Positions 29,043 to 40,600 of a stretch of DNA of 64,000 bases are shown piece after piece. A model generated the notes under the pieces. It was not told where the DNA came from and made no database searches. It saw only the letters and a program-made list of their open reading frames with translations. Location: assembly GCF_039595935.1 (NCBI RefSeq), contig NZ_JBCNKR010000004.1, forward strand, positions 309,001 through 373,000, written 5' to 3'. The stretch comes from Flavobacterium sp. GTDB taxonomy: Bacteria; Bacteroidota; Bacteroidia; Flavobacteriales; Flavobacteriaceae. A program made the position numbers and the translations under genes. Position 1 is the stretch's first letter. Every line of letters begins with the position of its first letter.

Positions 29043-29070
29043 AAAAACATACCAAAATTGATATGTTTTT
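29043..29070 (-). terminator. Weak terminator of the serine hydrolase gene
   Basis: AAAAACATA and TATGTTTTT form a 9-bp AT-rich stem about 40 nt past the stop codon. On the minus strand the stem runs into T residues. Confidence 0.5.
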
Positions 29071-29112
29071 GATGGTTTTACCCTGCATTTAAAGGGGAGT
29101 TTCTAGTTAAAC

Positions 29113-30777
29113 TTAAGATTTATAATTGAGAATCGCCGGCAGGATATATTCCTTCACAATTTTATCTGCCTGAGCATGACCATAAGGTTTATTAAATGCT
29201 TTTGATGTAATAATAATCACTAACGGAAGGTCTTTAAAAACAATAAACTGATTACCGCCATTTCCCGCACAATAAAACGTTTCATAATTTTTTCCTTCTA
29301 AAGAAATCGTTTTGTTCCAGAACAAAAAGCCGTAAAACTCATTGTCACGCTCCGGAATTTGAATTTGTTTTGTAAAAGTTTTAGAAACCCATTCCGGATT
29401 TAAAAGCTGTTTTCCGCTCCATGAGCCTTTATTTTTATACAACTGAGCATATTTTGCATAATCCAAAGAAGTCATTTGTAAACTTCCCGCCGTATTGACA
29501 ACTTTTTGCGGCGTGTACTGCCATTGGTATTTCGTAATATGTAAAGGCTTAAAAAGTTTTTGATCGGCATATTTTTCTAAACCCTCAGGAACGGATTTAT
29601 CCAGAACATCTCCCAAAACTACAACTCCGGCCGTAAAATAATCCCATTGTCTGCCATTTGTTTTCGCCTTATCCATAGGAAGATCCAGAGCAAATTTTAC
29701 CCAATTTTCTGCAGGATACATATTATCTTCATTTCCCGGAGAATCACCGTTTATATCTGATCCTTCAAAAGCAGAACTCATCGTAAGAAGATCTCTTATT
29801 TTAACGCTGTCTTTTTTAGGTTCATAATTCGCAAACTTTTTTAAATCATAAAACGTATTTAAAGTCTGATTTTCATTTTTTATAAAACCATCCGCAATAG
29901 CCATTCCCATTAAAGTAGAAGTAAAAGATTTCCCCGCAGATCGTGTATCGTGCAGCGTATTTCTATCAGCATCATTAAAATATTCCTCAATTAGTAATTT
30001 GCCATCATAAACAGCCACAATACTTGTTATCTCTTTTAAAGTATAATTTCCAATAGCAGTATTTAACGACTCTATTTTCTTTTTATCAAAAGGCTGTTCC
30101 GAAATTTGCCAGTCACTTTCGGGCTGAATCTGCTGAACTTCAATTTGTTTTTTAGTCAGCACAATGGGTTTTATAATCAGCTTTAATTCTCCATCCGCAA
30201 TTAAATTTCCTGTTTTTACATCATTTTCACTCAGCTTAATATAAGGTCTAATTTCAATTTTAAGCAAATGATTTCCTTCAGTCAAAGCTTTATCACCTCC
30301 ATTATTTTTAAATCTATCCCACATATACATTGCCCACCAGTCTTCGCCTTTAGAACTGGTAAGCGGAACCCTGAAAGTAGTTGACGTATTTTTGTTACCT
30401 CCAGATCCAAAATTACAGCCATGATGGATATTTTCTTTGTAAATCATTTTTCCATCTACATAAAATGAAAACTGAAGATTTCCGGTTTTTAAAAGTATTT
30501 CTGTCGACAGATCCGGAGCCAGTTGATGCAGATAATTCAAGACCGAATTATTCATAAAAACCCTGATATTCAAATCACTTCTGTGTTTTAATTCAAATGA
30601 ATTTAAAATGTCTGATTTTTTAAACTGATCTAGTGAAATATTTCCGTTCATAAACACCACTCTGCCAATGTTTGTTTTGTGAATATCATAAACAATTGCA
30701 TCTGGTGTATACAAATCATTTTGAGCCGTAATTTTACCAAACAAAGTCAATAAAAGAAACAATAATAAACGTGTCAT
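29113..30777 (-). CDS. Secreted serine hydrolase, class C beta-lactamase fold
   Basis: A 554-residue exported protein: signal peptide (about 1-18, ending ITAQ), an extra N-terminal domain (to about 235) with no recognised family, then a beta-lactamase/transpeptidase-like domain. The catalytic SxxK is seen in TRSAGKSF. A Tyr-containing second motif is near WDYFTAG, and a third near YCAGNGGN. Family members are D-aminopeptidases, esterases or peptidoglycan-active enzymes more often than drug-resistance enzymes. The AraC regulator gene is upstream on the same strand, about 80 nt away, and may control it. Confidence 0.87.
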   Translation of the reverse strand: MTRLLLFLLLTLFGKITAQNDLYTPDAIVYDIHKTNIGRVVFMNGNISLDQFKKSDILNSFELKHRSDLNIRVFMNNSVLNYLHQLAPDLSTEILLKTGNLQFSFYVDGKMIYKENIHHGCNFGSGGNKNTSTTFRVPLTSSKGEDWWAMYMWDRFKNNGGDKALTEGNHLLKIEIRPYIKLSENDVKTGNLIADGELKLIIKPIVLTKKQIEVQQIQPESDWQISEQPFDKKKIESLNTAIGNYTLKEITSIVAVYDGKLLIEEYFNDADRNTLHDTRSAGKSFTSTLMGMAIADGFIKNENQTLNTFYDLKKFANYEPKKDSVKIRDLLTMSSAFEGSDINGDSPGNEDNMYPAENWVKFALDLPMDKAKTNGRQWDYFTAGVVVLGDVLDKSVPEGLEKYADQKLFKPLHITKYQWQYTPQKVVNTAGSLQMTSLDYAKYAQLYKNKGSWSGKQLLNPEWVSKTFTKQIQIPERDNEFYGFLFWNKTISLEGKNYETFYCAGNGGNQFIVFKDLPLVIIITSKAFNKPYGHAQADKIVKEYILPAILNYKS

Positions 30778-30805
30778 TTTTTTAATTTTTATGATGATTG
30801 AATGG

Positions 30806-30813
30806 CAAAGCTA
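30806..30813 (-). promoter_or_regulatory. Candidate -7 box of the serine hydrolase gene
   Basis: The minus strand reads TAGCTTTG, matching TAnnTTTG, 29 nt before the start codon. This suggests transcription separate from the AraC gene. No -33 TTG was seen. Confidence 0.45.
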
Positions 30814-30856
30814 AATCACTTAACGAATAAAAAATTGTACAGAATTAACATGAACA

Positions 30857-31669
30857 TTATTTCCCGAAAAGAAGTTTTTTATGTTCCGAAGGATTAATTT
30901 CATTCATTTCTCTAAAACATCTGTTAAAATGACTTTGGTCTGCAAAGCCGCATTGATACGCGATTTCTGTAAAAGATTGTTGTTGGGATGACATCAGCGA
31001 AAGCGCCTTTTCTACCTTCAGTTTCCGAATATATTCGCCAAGATTGCAGTTAAAGTATTTAGAAAAATCTCTTGATAAATGTATCGGATGAATATCTAAA
31101 ATAGACGATAAATATTCTAAAGAAAGATTTTCTGTAAATTGTTCGTGCAAAATTTCATCAATCATTGTTACCCATTTGGGCTTTTTATCAAAAGCAGATT
31201 TAAAATTATCCTGCAGTTTTGAAATAATTTCAAGCAGTAAAATTTGTGTCGAAAGATCAGAATCTGCCTCGTCTATTTTTGAAGCTCTGAAAATTTTATA
31301 CATCAAAAGTTTAATATCCGGATTTAAGATCTTAGAACTTCCTTCCAGATTTTCGCTGTTTAAACTCAAATTATCAAACCAGTGCTTTTCGATTTCAAGA
31401 TGAAAACCTCTCGTAAATCCGTCAGGTTTTATATTATAATGTGCATCCTGCCAATTATGAAACAAAAGACTTCCGGGATTACAGTTATAAACCTCCTTTT
31501 TATTGCCTTCAATAACATGGCCCTGAAGAATAAAAGTAAAATAAGCATGTTCATGATAATGCCAGTCTACTTTTGGATGTGTATAAACCGTATCTGTTAA
31601 AGTTATGCCGTCAAAATAAATAGTTGTATTCGTATCTCCGTAAAATTCTCCCTTTTTTGAATGTTTCAT
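30857..31669 (-). CDS. AraC-family transcriptional regulator
   Basis: A 270-residue regulator with an N-terminal cupin-type ligand domain (HYHEHAYFTFILQGHV is typical) and two C-terminal helix-turn-helix motifs (LSLEYLSSILDIHPIHLSRDF and TEIAYQCGFADQSHFNRCF). I chose the ATG giving MKHSKKGEF; the longer frame begins with TTG and adds 27 atypical residues. It sits upstream of the serine hydrolase on the same strand and is opposite a tiny lipoprotein gene. The ligand is unknown. Confidence 0.88.
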   Translation of the reverse strand: MKHSKKGEFYGDTNTTIYFDGITLTDTVYTHPKVDWHYHEHAYFTFILQGHVIEGNKKEVYNCNPGSLLFHNWQDAHYNIKPDGFTRGFHLEIEKHWFDNLSLNSENLEGSSKILNPDIKLLMYKIFRASKIDEADSDLSTQILLLEIISKLQDNFKSAFDKKPKWVTMIDEILHEQFTENLSLEYLSSILDIHPIHLSRDFSKYFNCNLGEYIRKLKVEKALSLMSSQQQSFTEIAYQCGFADQSHFNRCFREMNEINPSEHKKLLFGK

Positions 31670-31831
31670 AAATCTGGAAATTCTGTTTTTGTATTCGGCT
31701 TTTGAGCATTTAAAAATACATTTTTTTTCAGCATGAGAATTATACAACAATAACCAAAAATTATGTAAGTAGATTTTATTGCATAATCATACTTTTCGAG
31801 TAAATAAAGTACCAGCAAAACATAAAACACC

Positions 31832-31987
31832 ATGAAACTAATTTTACGTATTTCAATACTTGCTCTTATAATTTCTATATTGAATTACAGCTGCGAGTCT
31901 ATTCCCTGTGATGATGAAAGTGACAGACATGACCAAAACGAAGCTTTTCTGAACAAAGTCGACACTTTACACAACAACATTGATTAA
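31832..31987 (+). CDS. Tiny lipoprotein, 51 aa
   Basis: An ATG-initiated frame encoding MKLILRISILALIISILNY then SCES. This is a basic, hydrophobic signal and a Cys21 that fits a relaxed Bacteroidota lipobox, with a mature part of only about 31 residues (acidic CDDESD, then a helical end). It is too short for most gene finders. The signal-peptide pattern followed by a charged tail argues that it is real. No family recognised. It is divergent from the AraC gene and lies before the two-component cassette. Confidence 0.6.
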   Translation: MKLILRISILALIISILNYSCESIPCDDESDRHDQNEAFLNKVDTLHNNID

Positions 31988-32062
31988 CTAAAATTTTAAG
32001 AGTTTTATTTAATTTCTTTTAGCTTATAACTTAAAAACTCATTATTTTTATAATATTTTTTT

Positions 32063-32070
32063 TACATTTG
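32063..32070 (+). promoter_or_regulatory. Candidate -7 box of the signalling cassette
   Basis: TACATTTG matches TAnnTTTG, 71 nt before the first response-regulator gene. The upstream DNA is AT-rich, with no TTG at -33. Confidence 0.4.
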
Positions 32071-32140
32071 AGTAGAAAAAATATAGTACTCAATTTGTTA
32101 TAAGCATATAACCATCATTACTTAAACTTAAAGTTATAAA

Positions 32141-32518
32141 ATGATTTATAAAAATATATTGCAGATTGACGATGATATTGACGATTGCGAATTTTTTATG
32201 GAAGCTTTACAAGCCGTTTCAACAGCAGAATATGTATCAATACAAAATCCTGTCGAAGCGCTTAATAAATTAATCCATAAAAAAATTAGTCCTGATGTAA
32301 TTTTTCTTGATCTTAATATGCCTATTATGTCAGGTCTTGAATTTCTAATAGAAATTAAAAAGCAGGAAAGCATTAAAAATATTCCCATTATAGTTTTTTC
32401 AACTTCACAATTTGAAGAAATAAAAAAGAAAGCAAAAAACTACGGTGCAGACGATTTTATATCAAAGCCAAACAACTTAAATGAATTAAAAAAAATATTA
32501 GGTCATTATCTGTCATAA
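32141..32518 (+). CDS. Single-domain response regulator
   Basis: A 125-residue receiver with the acidic cluster (DDDIDD), phospho-acceptor Asp57 (IFLDLNMP), Ser/Thr switch (VFSTSQ) and Lys (ISKPNN). There is no output domain. It begins a five-gene signalling series on the same strand, and the next kinase gene starts about 90 nt later. It resembles Rcp1-type regulators that accept phosphate from a soluble kinase partner. Confidence 0.88.
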   Translation: MIYKNILQIDDDIDDCEFFMEALQAVSTAEYVSIQNPVEALNKLIHKKISPDVIFLDLNMPIMSGLEFLIEIKKQESIKNIPIIVFSTSQFEEIKKKAKNYGADDFISKPNNLNELKKILGHYLS

Positions 32519-32611
32519 TGATTGTTGTTTTTTACCATTGTAAGCCTTTTTTCGGTTTCCGCTTTTTTATTGTTAAATCATGGTGCCTTTGGTATTCTTA
32601 ACAGAAAGACA

Positions 32612-34063
32612 ATGAAATTATCTACTCAAATACTTTTGGCATTTACGCTTATCATTTTACTCTCTGTTGCAGATTCATATACCAATTATACCTTATCTCA
32701 AAAAGTACATCTAAATTCTCAATTCCTTTCAAAATCCGAATCAGTTATCAGGAATTCAAACAAAACACACAGAGCCATTCTTGAAATGCAAAGTGCTGTA
32801 CGAGGTTATTTCCTGACAAACGACACTACTTTTTTAGGTGAATATTATAGAGGAATAAAACAAGTTCCTGAATTTTTAAAAGAACAGCGATCACTTATCG
32901 GAATCAATAATACACAGCGGTCCATTATCGATTCAATCGGTCAGCTTCATCATGAATGGCTCGCATATACTTCGGAATTAATACAGTCAAGAAATGGAAA
33001 TCCGGTTGTTTATCAAAATCTTTTAGACAATAAACTAAAAAAACATGTGGGGAAAAATATCAATGATGCCATTACAAAAAAGTTTAAGCGTTTTGATAAA
33101 ATCGAGTACAAAACCCGAAAACATCACAGCCAAATGCTGTTAGAATCCCTGCGTAAAACCAGAACATATTCATTAATATTTTTATCGCTTACCATTTTTG
33201 TCGGCATTTCAAGCACAGCCTATATTGTAATAATGATTACAAACCGAATCAATTCAATGGTTCGTGTTGCCGATACTATTTCTAAAGGAAAATTTACCAT
33301 AGTTGAAGATTACAGAAATGATGAACTGAGTGCTTTGTCATCTTCTTTAAACATAATGTCGCGTCGACTGGAGAAAAATATTCAGGAACTGGAAAACAAA
33401 AATGCTGAGCTGAACAAATTTGCTTATGTAGTTTCACACGATTTAAAAGCGCCCCTTCGGGGAATATATAATGTTATAAGCTGGATCGAAGAAGATTTAT
33501 CAAATGAGCTCTCTCCTGCCCTGAAAAATTATCTCAGCATAATTCCTAAAAGAACACAACGCATGGAAGACCTTATTAACGGTCTATTAGATTACGCAAG
33601 AATAAACCGTAAAACCAATCCCGAATTAGTAGATACAAACGCAATGGTTCATGAAATCACACAGTCAATTGTTCCCAGAAAATTTAAACTGGAAATAATC
33701 AATCTGCCTAAAATTTTTACCGAACGTTTAAAACTGGAACAAGTATTTTCTAACTTAATTAGTAATGCCGTAAAATATTCTAAAAATCAAAATCCACGCA
33801 TTGAAATAAAATGCGAAAAAATATTAAACGTCTATGAATTTTCAGTAAAAGACAACGGAATTGGTATTGATCCTGAATACCATCAAAAAATATTTGAAAT
33901 ATTTCAAACCCTGAGAGAGAAAAATGAAGTAGAAAGCACGGGCATTGGTCTTGCAATTGTAAAAAAAATAATAGACGAACAGGGAGAAACTATAAACGTT
34001 CAATCTAAACTAGGCGAAGGAACCGAATTTACTTTTACCTGGAGAAACAATAAAGCATTATGA
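32612..34063 (+). CDS. CHASE3-domain sensor histidine kinase
   Basis: A 483-residue inner-membrane kinase: membrane helix (about 5-24), periplasmic CHASE3 domain (about 35-180, with MQSAVRGYFLTND), second helix (about 186-210), a HAMP-like linker, HisKA with His276 in VVSHDLKAPLRG, and HATPase (DNGIGID, STGIGLAIVKK). The chosen ATG gives MKLSTQILLAF; the frame extends 30 residues upstream but only from a TTG. It overlaps the next receiver gene by 4 nt (ATGA), so that protein is its probable partner. Confidence 0.9.
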   Translation: MKLSTQILLAFTLIILLSVADSYTNYTLSQKVHLNSQFLSKSESVIRNSNKTHRAILEMQSAVRGYFLTNDTTFLGEYYRGIKQVPEFLKEQRSLIGINNTQRSIIDSIGQLHHEWLAYTSELIQSRNGNPVVYQNLLDNKLKKHVGKNINDAITKKFKRFDKIEYKTRKHHSQMLLESLRKTRTYSLIFLSLTIFVGISSTAYIVIMITNRINSMVRVADTISKGKFTIVEDYRNDELSALSSSLNIMSRRLEKNIQELENKNAELNKFAYVVSHDLKAPLRGIYNVISWIEEDLSNELSPALKNYLSIIPKRTQRMEDLINGLLDYARINRKTNPELVDTNAMVHEITQSIVPRKFKLEIINLPKIFTERLKLEQVFSNLISNAVKYSKNQNPRIEIKCEKILNVYEFSVKDNGIGIDPEYHQKIFEIFQTLREKNEVESTGIGLAIVKKIIDEQGETINVQSKLGEGTEFTFTWRNNKAL

Positions 34064-34491
34064 GAAAACCAAACATTTTACTGATCGATGATGACGAACT
34101 GGATACTATTTCGGTAGAACGTTCTTTAAAAAAGTTAGAAATAGAATACATACTGCATACAGCTTACAACGGACTCGAAGCTCTAAAACTGCTTAGAAAT
34201 GAAAACAATCCGCTTGTTCCTGATGTTATTCTTCTGGACATAAACATGCCTAAAATGAATGGAATTGAATTTCTAAAAATTCTTAGGACAGATAAAAGTC
34301 TAAAAGATCTAAAGGTATTTATCATGACCACATCGTCAGAAAGTAATGACAGAACAACAGCCGAAGGACTGGGTATTTCAGGATATATCATAAAACCATT
34401 GAATTATACAGACAATACCAAAAGACCTGATTCTATGGATGCCTTTGTACAGTTTCATTTAAGGAAAATTTTATTGAATGAAAGCAGTTAA
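34060..34491 (+). CDS. Response regulator, Rcp1-like
   Basis: A 143-residue single receiver: acidic pair in LIDDDELD, phospho-acceptor Asp60 (LLDINMP), Thr switch (IMTTSS) and Lys (IIKPLNY), with an extended end typical of Rcp1-like regulators paired with phytochrome or CHASE-type kinases. The 4-nt overlap with the kinase gene suggests translational coupling and a fixed ratio. Confidence 0.9.
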   Translation: MRKPNILLIDDDELDTISVERSLKKLEIEYILHTAYNGLEALKLLRNENNPLVPDVILLDINMPKMNGIEFLKILRTDKSLKDLKVFIMTTSSESNDRTTAEGLGISGYIIKPLNYTDNTKRPDSMDAFVQFHLRKILLNESS

Positions 34492-34520
34492 AAAAACCAA
34501 TGGCAATATCAATTAAAAAT

Positions 34521-34584
34521 TAAAAATCCAAAATCCAAAGTCTAAAATCTAAAATCTAAAATCTAAAATCTAAAATCTAAAATT
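34521..34584. repeat. Heptamer tract in the poly-HAMP kinase leader
   Basis: Five perfect copies of TAAAATC (34543-34577), flanked by degenerate units, run to 22 nt before the kinase ATG. The same heptamer precedes the susC start at 3.5 kb in the same sense relative to the gene. Confidence 0.88.
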
Positions 34585-34605
34585 TCCAACCTCGCCTGCC
34601 TAATT

Positions 34606-37600
34606 ATGAAAAAAGCAAAACACATCGATAAGCTGTCACAAAATGAGGCACTAATCGCAATGCCCATCATAACAGATCAAAAAAAATCTGGAACGAAAAT
34701 AAAAAAAATTGAGACCGAAGAATCTATTCTTAACGATGCGGAATTTTTAAAAATTTTACTGAAAGTAAAAAATGGAAATTTTTCGCAACGTTTTCCAACG
34801 GATCAAAACGGAATAAAAAGATCAATTTGTGATACTTTAAATGAAATCATAGACCTAAACGAAAGAATGGTTTTTGAGTTTCAAAAAGTTGGAAAAAGCA
34901 TCGGTAAACAAGGTAAATTAACCAATCGTGTAGTTCTGGATGGCGCACGTGGTTCCTGGAGTTCCTGTGTGGATTCTGTCAACACATTAATTTCTGACCT
35001 GGTTCATCCAACGATTGAAATAGCACACGTAATTACCTCAGTAGCAAAAGGAAATCTTTCTCAGGAAATGCCTTTAGCTATTGAAGGAAATCCGCTTCAG
35101 GGAGAATTCCTCAGAATTGCCAAAGAGGTAAACGGAATGGTAAAACAGCTGAATCTTTTCTCGATGGAGGTTACCCGTGTGGCGCGTGAGGTTGGTACAG
35201 ACGGAAAACTGGGCGGTCAGGCAAAAGTTCGTGGTGTGGGCGGTGTATGGAAAGATTTGACCGATTCTGTAAATAAAATGGCAAGTAACCTTACGGGGCA
35301 GGTACGTAATATTGCCGATGTAACAACAGCGGTGGCAAAAGGAGATTTATCGAAAAAAATTACCGTAGACGTAAAAGGTGAAATTCAGGAATTAAAAAAC
35401 ACCATCAACACCATGGTAGATCAGCTGAATTCCTTCTCTTCTGAGGTTACGCGTGTGGCACGTGAGGTAGGTACGGAAGGAAAACTAGGCGGACAGGCGC
35501 AGGTAAAAGGAGTTGGTGGAACATGGAAAGATTTAACGGATTCGGTAAACCAAATGGCCTCTAACCTAACCGGTCAGGTACGTAATATTGCCGATGTAAC
35601 AACAGCGGTGGCAAAAGGAGATCTTTCGAAAAAAATTACCGTAGACGTAAAAGGAGAAATTCTGGAGTTAAAAGATACCATTAATACCATGGTGGATCAG
35701 CTGAACTCTTTCTCTTCAGAGGTTACGCGTGTGGCACGTGAGGTAGGTTCAGAAGGAAAACTGGGCGGACAAGCCAGAGTACGAGGTGTTGGTGGAGTTT
35801 GGAAAGATTTGACTGATTCTGTAAACCAAATGGCATCCAACTTAACAGGTCAGGTGCGTAATATTGCCGAGGTAACGACAGCCGTGGCAAAAGGAGATTT
35901 ATCCAAAAAAATTACTGTAAACGTTGAGGGAGAAATCCTCGAATTAAAAAATACCATCAATACCATGGTGGATCAGTTGAACTCTTTTGGTGCCGAGGTA
36001 ACCCGTGTGGCACGTGAGGTTGGTTCGGAAGGAAAATTGGGAGGTCAGGCCAAAGTAAAAGGTGTTGGTGGAACATGGAAAGATTTAACCGATTCTGTTA
36101 ACCAAATGGCTTCTAACCTGACAGGACAAGTACGTAATATCGCCGAGGTTACAACAGCGGTAGCAAATGGTGACCTTTCTAAAAAAATTACGGCTGTAGC
36201 CGAAGGAGAAATCCTCGAATTAAAGAAAACCATTAACACGATGGTAGATCAGCTGAACTCTTTCTCATCTGAGGTTACGCGTGTGGCACTTGAGGTTGGT
36301 ACCGAAGGAAAACTCGGCGGTCAGGCAAAAGTAAAAGGTGTCGGCGGAACATGGAAAGATTTAACCGATTCGGTTAACCAAATGGCATCGAACTTAACCG
36401 GACAGGTACGTAATATTGCCGAAGTAACAACTGCCGTAGCAAAAGGAGATTTATCACGCCAGATTACCGTTGATACCAAAGGAGAAATCTTAGAGCTGAA
36501 AAACACAATTAATACGATGGTGGGTCAGCTGAACTCTTTCGCTTCTGAGGTAACGCGTGTGGCACGTGAGGTTGGTACAGAAGGAAAACTGGGCGGACAA
36601 GCACAGGTTGAAGGTGTCGGCGGAACATGGAAAGATTTAACAGATTCCGTTAACCAAATGGCATCCAACCTAACCGGACAGGTACGTAATATTGCCGAAG
36701 TTACAACAGCCGTAGCAAAAGGAGATTTATCTCTCCAGATTACCGTTGACGTAAAAGGAGAAATCTTAGAGCTTAAAAATACCATTAATACGATGGTGGA
36801 TCAGCTTCGAGGCTTTGCATCAGAGGTTACAAGGGTTTCGCGAGAAGTAGGAACTGAAGGAAAACTGGGCGGACAAGCTAACGTTCCCGGAGTTGCCGGA
36901 ACATGGAAAGATTTAACAGATTCGGTGAACCAAATGGCAGGAAACCTTACCGCTCAGGTACGTAATATTGCCGATGTGGCGATTGCCGTGGCAAATGGAG
37001 ATATGTCCCGAAAAATTACCGTTGACGTTCGCGGAGAGATTCTTCAATTGAAAGAAACCCTGAATACGATGGTGGATCAGCTTCGTGAATTCGCCTCTGA
37101 GGTAACTCGTGTGGCACGTGAAGTAGGTACCGAAGGAAAACTGGGCGGACAAGCAAACGTTCCAGGAGTTGCCGGAACATGGAAAGATTTGACCGATTCT
37201 GTTAACCAAATGGCGGGTAACTTAACGACTCAGGTACGTAATATTGCTGAGGTTACGATTGCCGTTGCAAACGGAGATATGTCCAAAAAAATTACGGCCG
37301 ACGTTCGTGGGGAGATTTTGCAATTAAAAGAAACCGTAAATACAATGGTGGATCAGCTTCGTGCCTTTGCCTCTGAGGTAACCCGTGTGGCGCGTGAGGT
37401 GGGAACTGACGGAAAACTGGGCGGACAAGCATTCGTACCGGGAGTTGCCGGAACCTGGAAAGATTTAACGGATTCTGTGAACCAAATGGCCTCTAACTTA
37501 ACCGGACAGGTGCGTAATATTGCCGATGTAACAAAAGCCGTTGCCAATGGTGACCTTTCAAAACAAATTACCGTTGACGTAAAAGGTGAAATCCTCGATT

Positions 37601-40600
37601 TGAAAAACACTTTCAACACGATGGTGGAACAGCTAAACTCTTTCGCATCGGAGGTAACGCGTGTGGCACGTGAAGTGGGTACAGAAGGAAAACTAGGTGG
37701 ACAATCTGAAGTAAAAGGGGTTGCCGGAACCTGGAAAGATTTAACAGACTCGGTTAACGTAATGGCGTCTAACTTAACGGGACAAGTTCGTGGAATTGCA
37801 AAAGTCGTAACATCTGTAGCAAAAGGAAATTTAAAACAAAAATTATCTATTGATGCAAAAGGTGAAGTAGCACAGCTTACTGATACTATTAATGAGATGA
37901 TTGACACTCTGGCGACTTTCTCTGATCAGGTAACTACAGTTGCCCGTGAAGTAGGTGCCGAAGGAAAATTGGGAGGACAAGCAAATGTTCCGGGAGCATC
38001 TGGAACCTGGAAAAATTTAACTGAAAACGTAAATCAGCTGGCAGCGAATCTTACGACTCAGGTTCGTGCGATTTCTGAGGTAGCATCAGCGGTAACACAG
38101 GGAGATTTAACGCGAACAATTGGTGTTGAAGCAAAAGGTGAAGTTGAAGCTCTTAAAGATACTATAAATCAAATGATTTCAAATCTTAAAGCAACTACTT
38201 TACGTAATCAGGAACAAGACTGGCTGAAATCAAACTTAGCTAAATTTACCCAAATGCTTCAGGGACAAAAAGAGCTAAAATCTGTTACCATGAAAATCTT
38301 ATCTGAGCTGGCAGCCGTGGTTACTGCACAGCACGGACTTTTCTATATTTTGGAAGAAGGCGAACAATTCATGGATTCTAAATTGAATTTAATTGCTTCG
38401 TATGCTTACATCAAACGTAAAAACTCCCCTACTCAATATGCTATGGGCGAAGGACTTATTGGTCAGGTAGCGATTGAAAAAGAAAGAATTATATTGAGTA
38501 ATGTTCCAAAAGATTACATCAGAATCAATTCTGGTTTGGGAGATGCGAAGCCAAAAGATGTCATTATTCTTCCGGTATTATTTGAAGGAAGACTTAAAGC
38601 AGTTATTGAATTAGCTTCACTTGATACCTTTAGCCAGACACATTTAGATTTCCTTGAAGGATTAACAGAAAGTATTGGTATTGTATTAAACACGATCGAA
38701 TCAAATTCAAGAACCGAAGAATTATTGGTACAATCACAATCGCTGGCAAGCGAGCTGAAAAGTCAGCAGGAAGTATTAAAAAATACCAACGAAGAACTGG
38801 AAGAAAAAGCTATTCTACTGGCTAATCAAAAAGAAGAAGTTGAGCTTAAAAATCAGGAAGTCGAAGTTGCCCGTAAAGCTTTGGAAGAAAAAGCAGATCA
38901 GCTTACACTTACTTCAAAATACAAATCAGAATTTTTGGCCAATATGTCGCATGAGCTTAGAACTCCGCTAAACAGTTTACAGATTTTAGCCAACGAATTA
39001 ATCGCCAACCGCGACGGGAATTTATCCGAAAAACAAATTCAGTTTGCCAAAACGATCAACGCCTGCGGAGATGACTTAATTCAGCTTATTAACGATATTC
39101 TTGACCTTTCTAAAATTGAATCCGGTTATATTTCTGTTGATTATAACCCTATTACTTTTGCCGAAATCAGCCGATTTGTTGAGTCTACCTTCAATCCTAT
39201 TTCTCAGGCAAAACATCTTCAATTTGAGATTATTATGGATGATAATCTTCCGGATGCAATGGAAACCGATTCGCAAAGACTAAATCAGATTTTGAAAAAC
39301 CTTCTTTCAAATTCATTTAAATTTACTGAGAAAGGCGAAGTGAAACTGCACATTTACAAAGCAGAAAACAACTGGAAAACCAAAAACGGCAGTCTGGATA
39401 ATGCCGAAGCCGTTGTCGCTTTTGAAATTTCAGATACCGGAATCGGAATTTCTAAAGAAAAACAAAACATCATTTTTGAAGCTTTCCAACAAGCAGAAGG
39501 TTCTACAAGCCGTAAATATGGCGGAACCGGTTTAGGATTATCCATCAGCCGAGGACTTTCTGATTTATTAGGCGGAAGCATCGAATTAGAAAGTGACACC
39601 AATATTGGAAGTAAATTTACCTTATTCCTGCCTTTAAAATTTGTTCATATTCCGGAATTAGAAAACATCAGTGTTAACGAAGAAACAAATGTTATTCACG
39701 CCGGAAAAAGCCGTTTAAAATCGCTTCCATCAGCAAGTTTCAAAAAATCAGATATTGATTTATATTTTGTAGATGAAGTTGGCGACGACCGAACGAATAT
39801 CAAACCTGATGACAAAATTCTTTTAATTGCCGAAGACAATATAACTTTTGCCAAAATTTTATTAGAAAGAGCGCATCAGCATGATATAAAGGCCATTGTA
39901 ACCACCCGTGGAAATGATGTTGTTGATTATATCAATCAGTTTCAGCCTCACGCTATTACTATGGATTTGAATATGCCGGATACCAGCGGATGGAAAATTC
40001 TGGACCGATTAAAAACCGATTTTACGCTTCGTCATATTCCGGTTTACATCATTTCTGGCGAAGATGAAAGAAATAAAGGCTTAAAGCGCGGTGCACGAAA
40101 TTTCTTTGTTAAACCGGTCAAAAATGAATTACTGACTTCTCTTTTTAATGACATTCAGGATTTCAAAGACAAAAAAGAAAAAAATCTTCTGGTTGTCGAT
40201 GATAATAAAATTGATTTAAAACGAATCGTTGAAGCTGTAAAAGGAGACGATATTTCAATTTCGACTGCATTAACAGCCAAAGAAGCGGTAGAATTTATCA
40301 AAGAAAAATCTTTTGACTGCATCATTTTAGATTTGGTTCTTCCGGATGCTGACGGACTTGATTTAATCAGCGATTTAGAAAACAATATTAGCGGAGAAAC
40401 AGCAATTATTATACATTCGGCCGGAGATGTCAACAAAAAACAACGCAGTAAATTAGGTCGTTTTGCGCACAGCATTATTACAAAAAGTGCCTCTTCAATC
40501 GATGAATTAGTCGACCAAACGGCGCTCTTTATGCATCGTGTTCATAAAGATCTTCCAGAAACAATGAAAGACAGAATTGAAACATATTATCTAAAAGAAG

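Noticed and set aside
35160..38190. Several long open frames of 60-184 codons on the minus strand inside the poly-HAMP gene
   Set aside because: They recur with the same 276-bp period as the coding repeat, so they are shadows of a repeated plus-strand gene.
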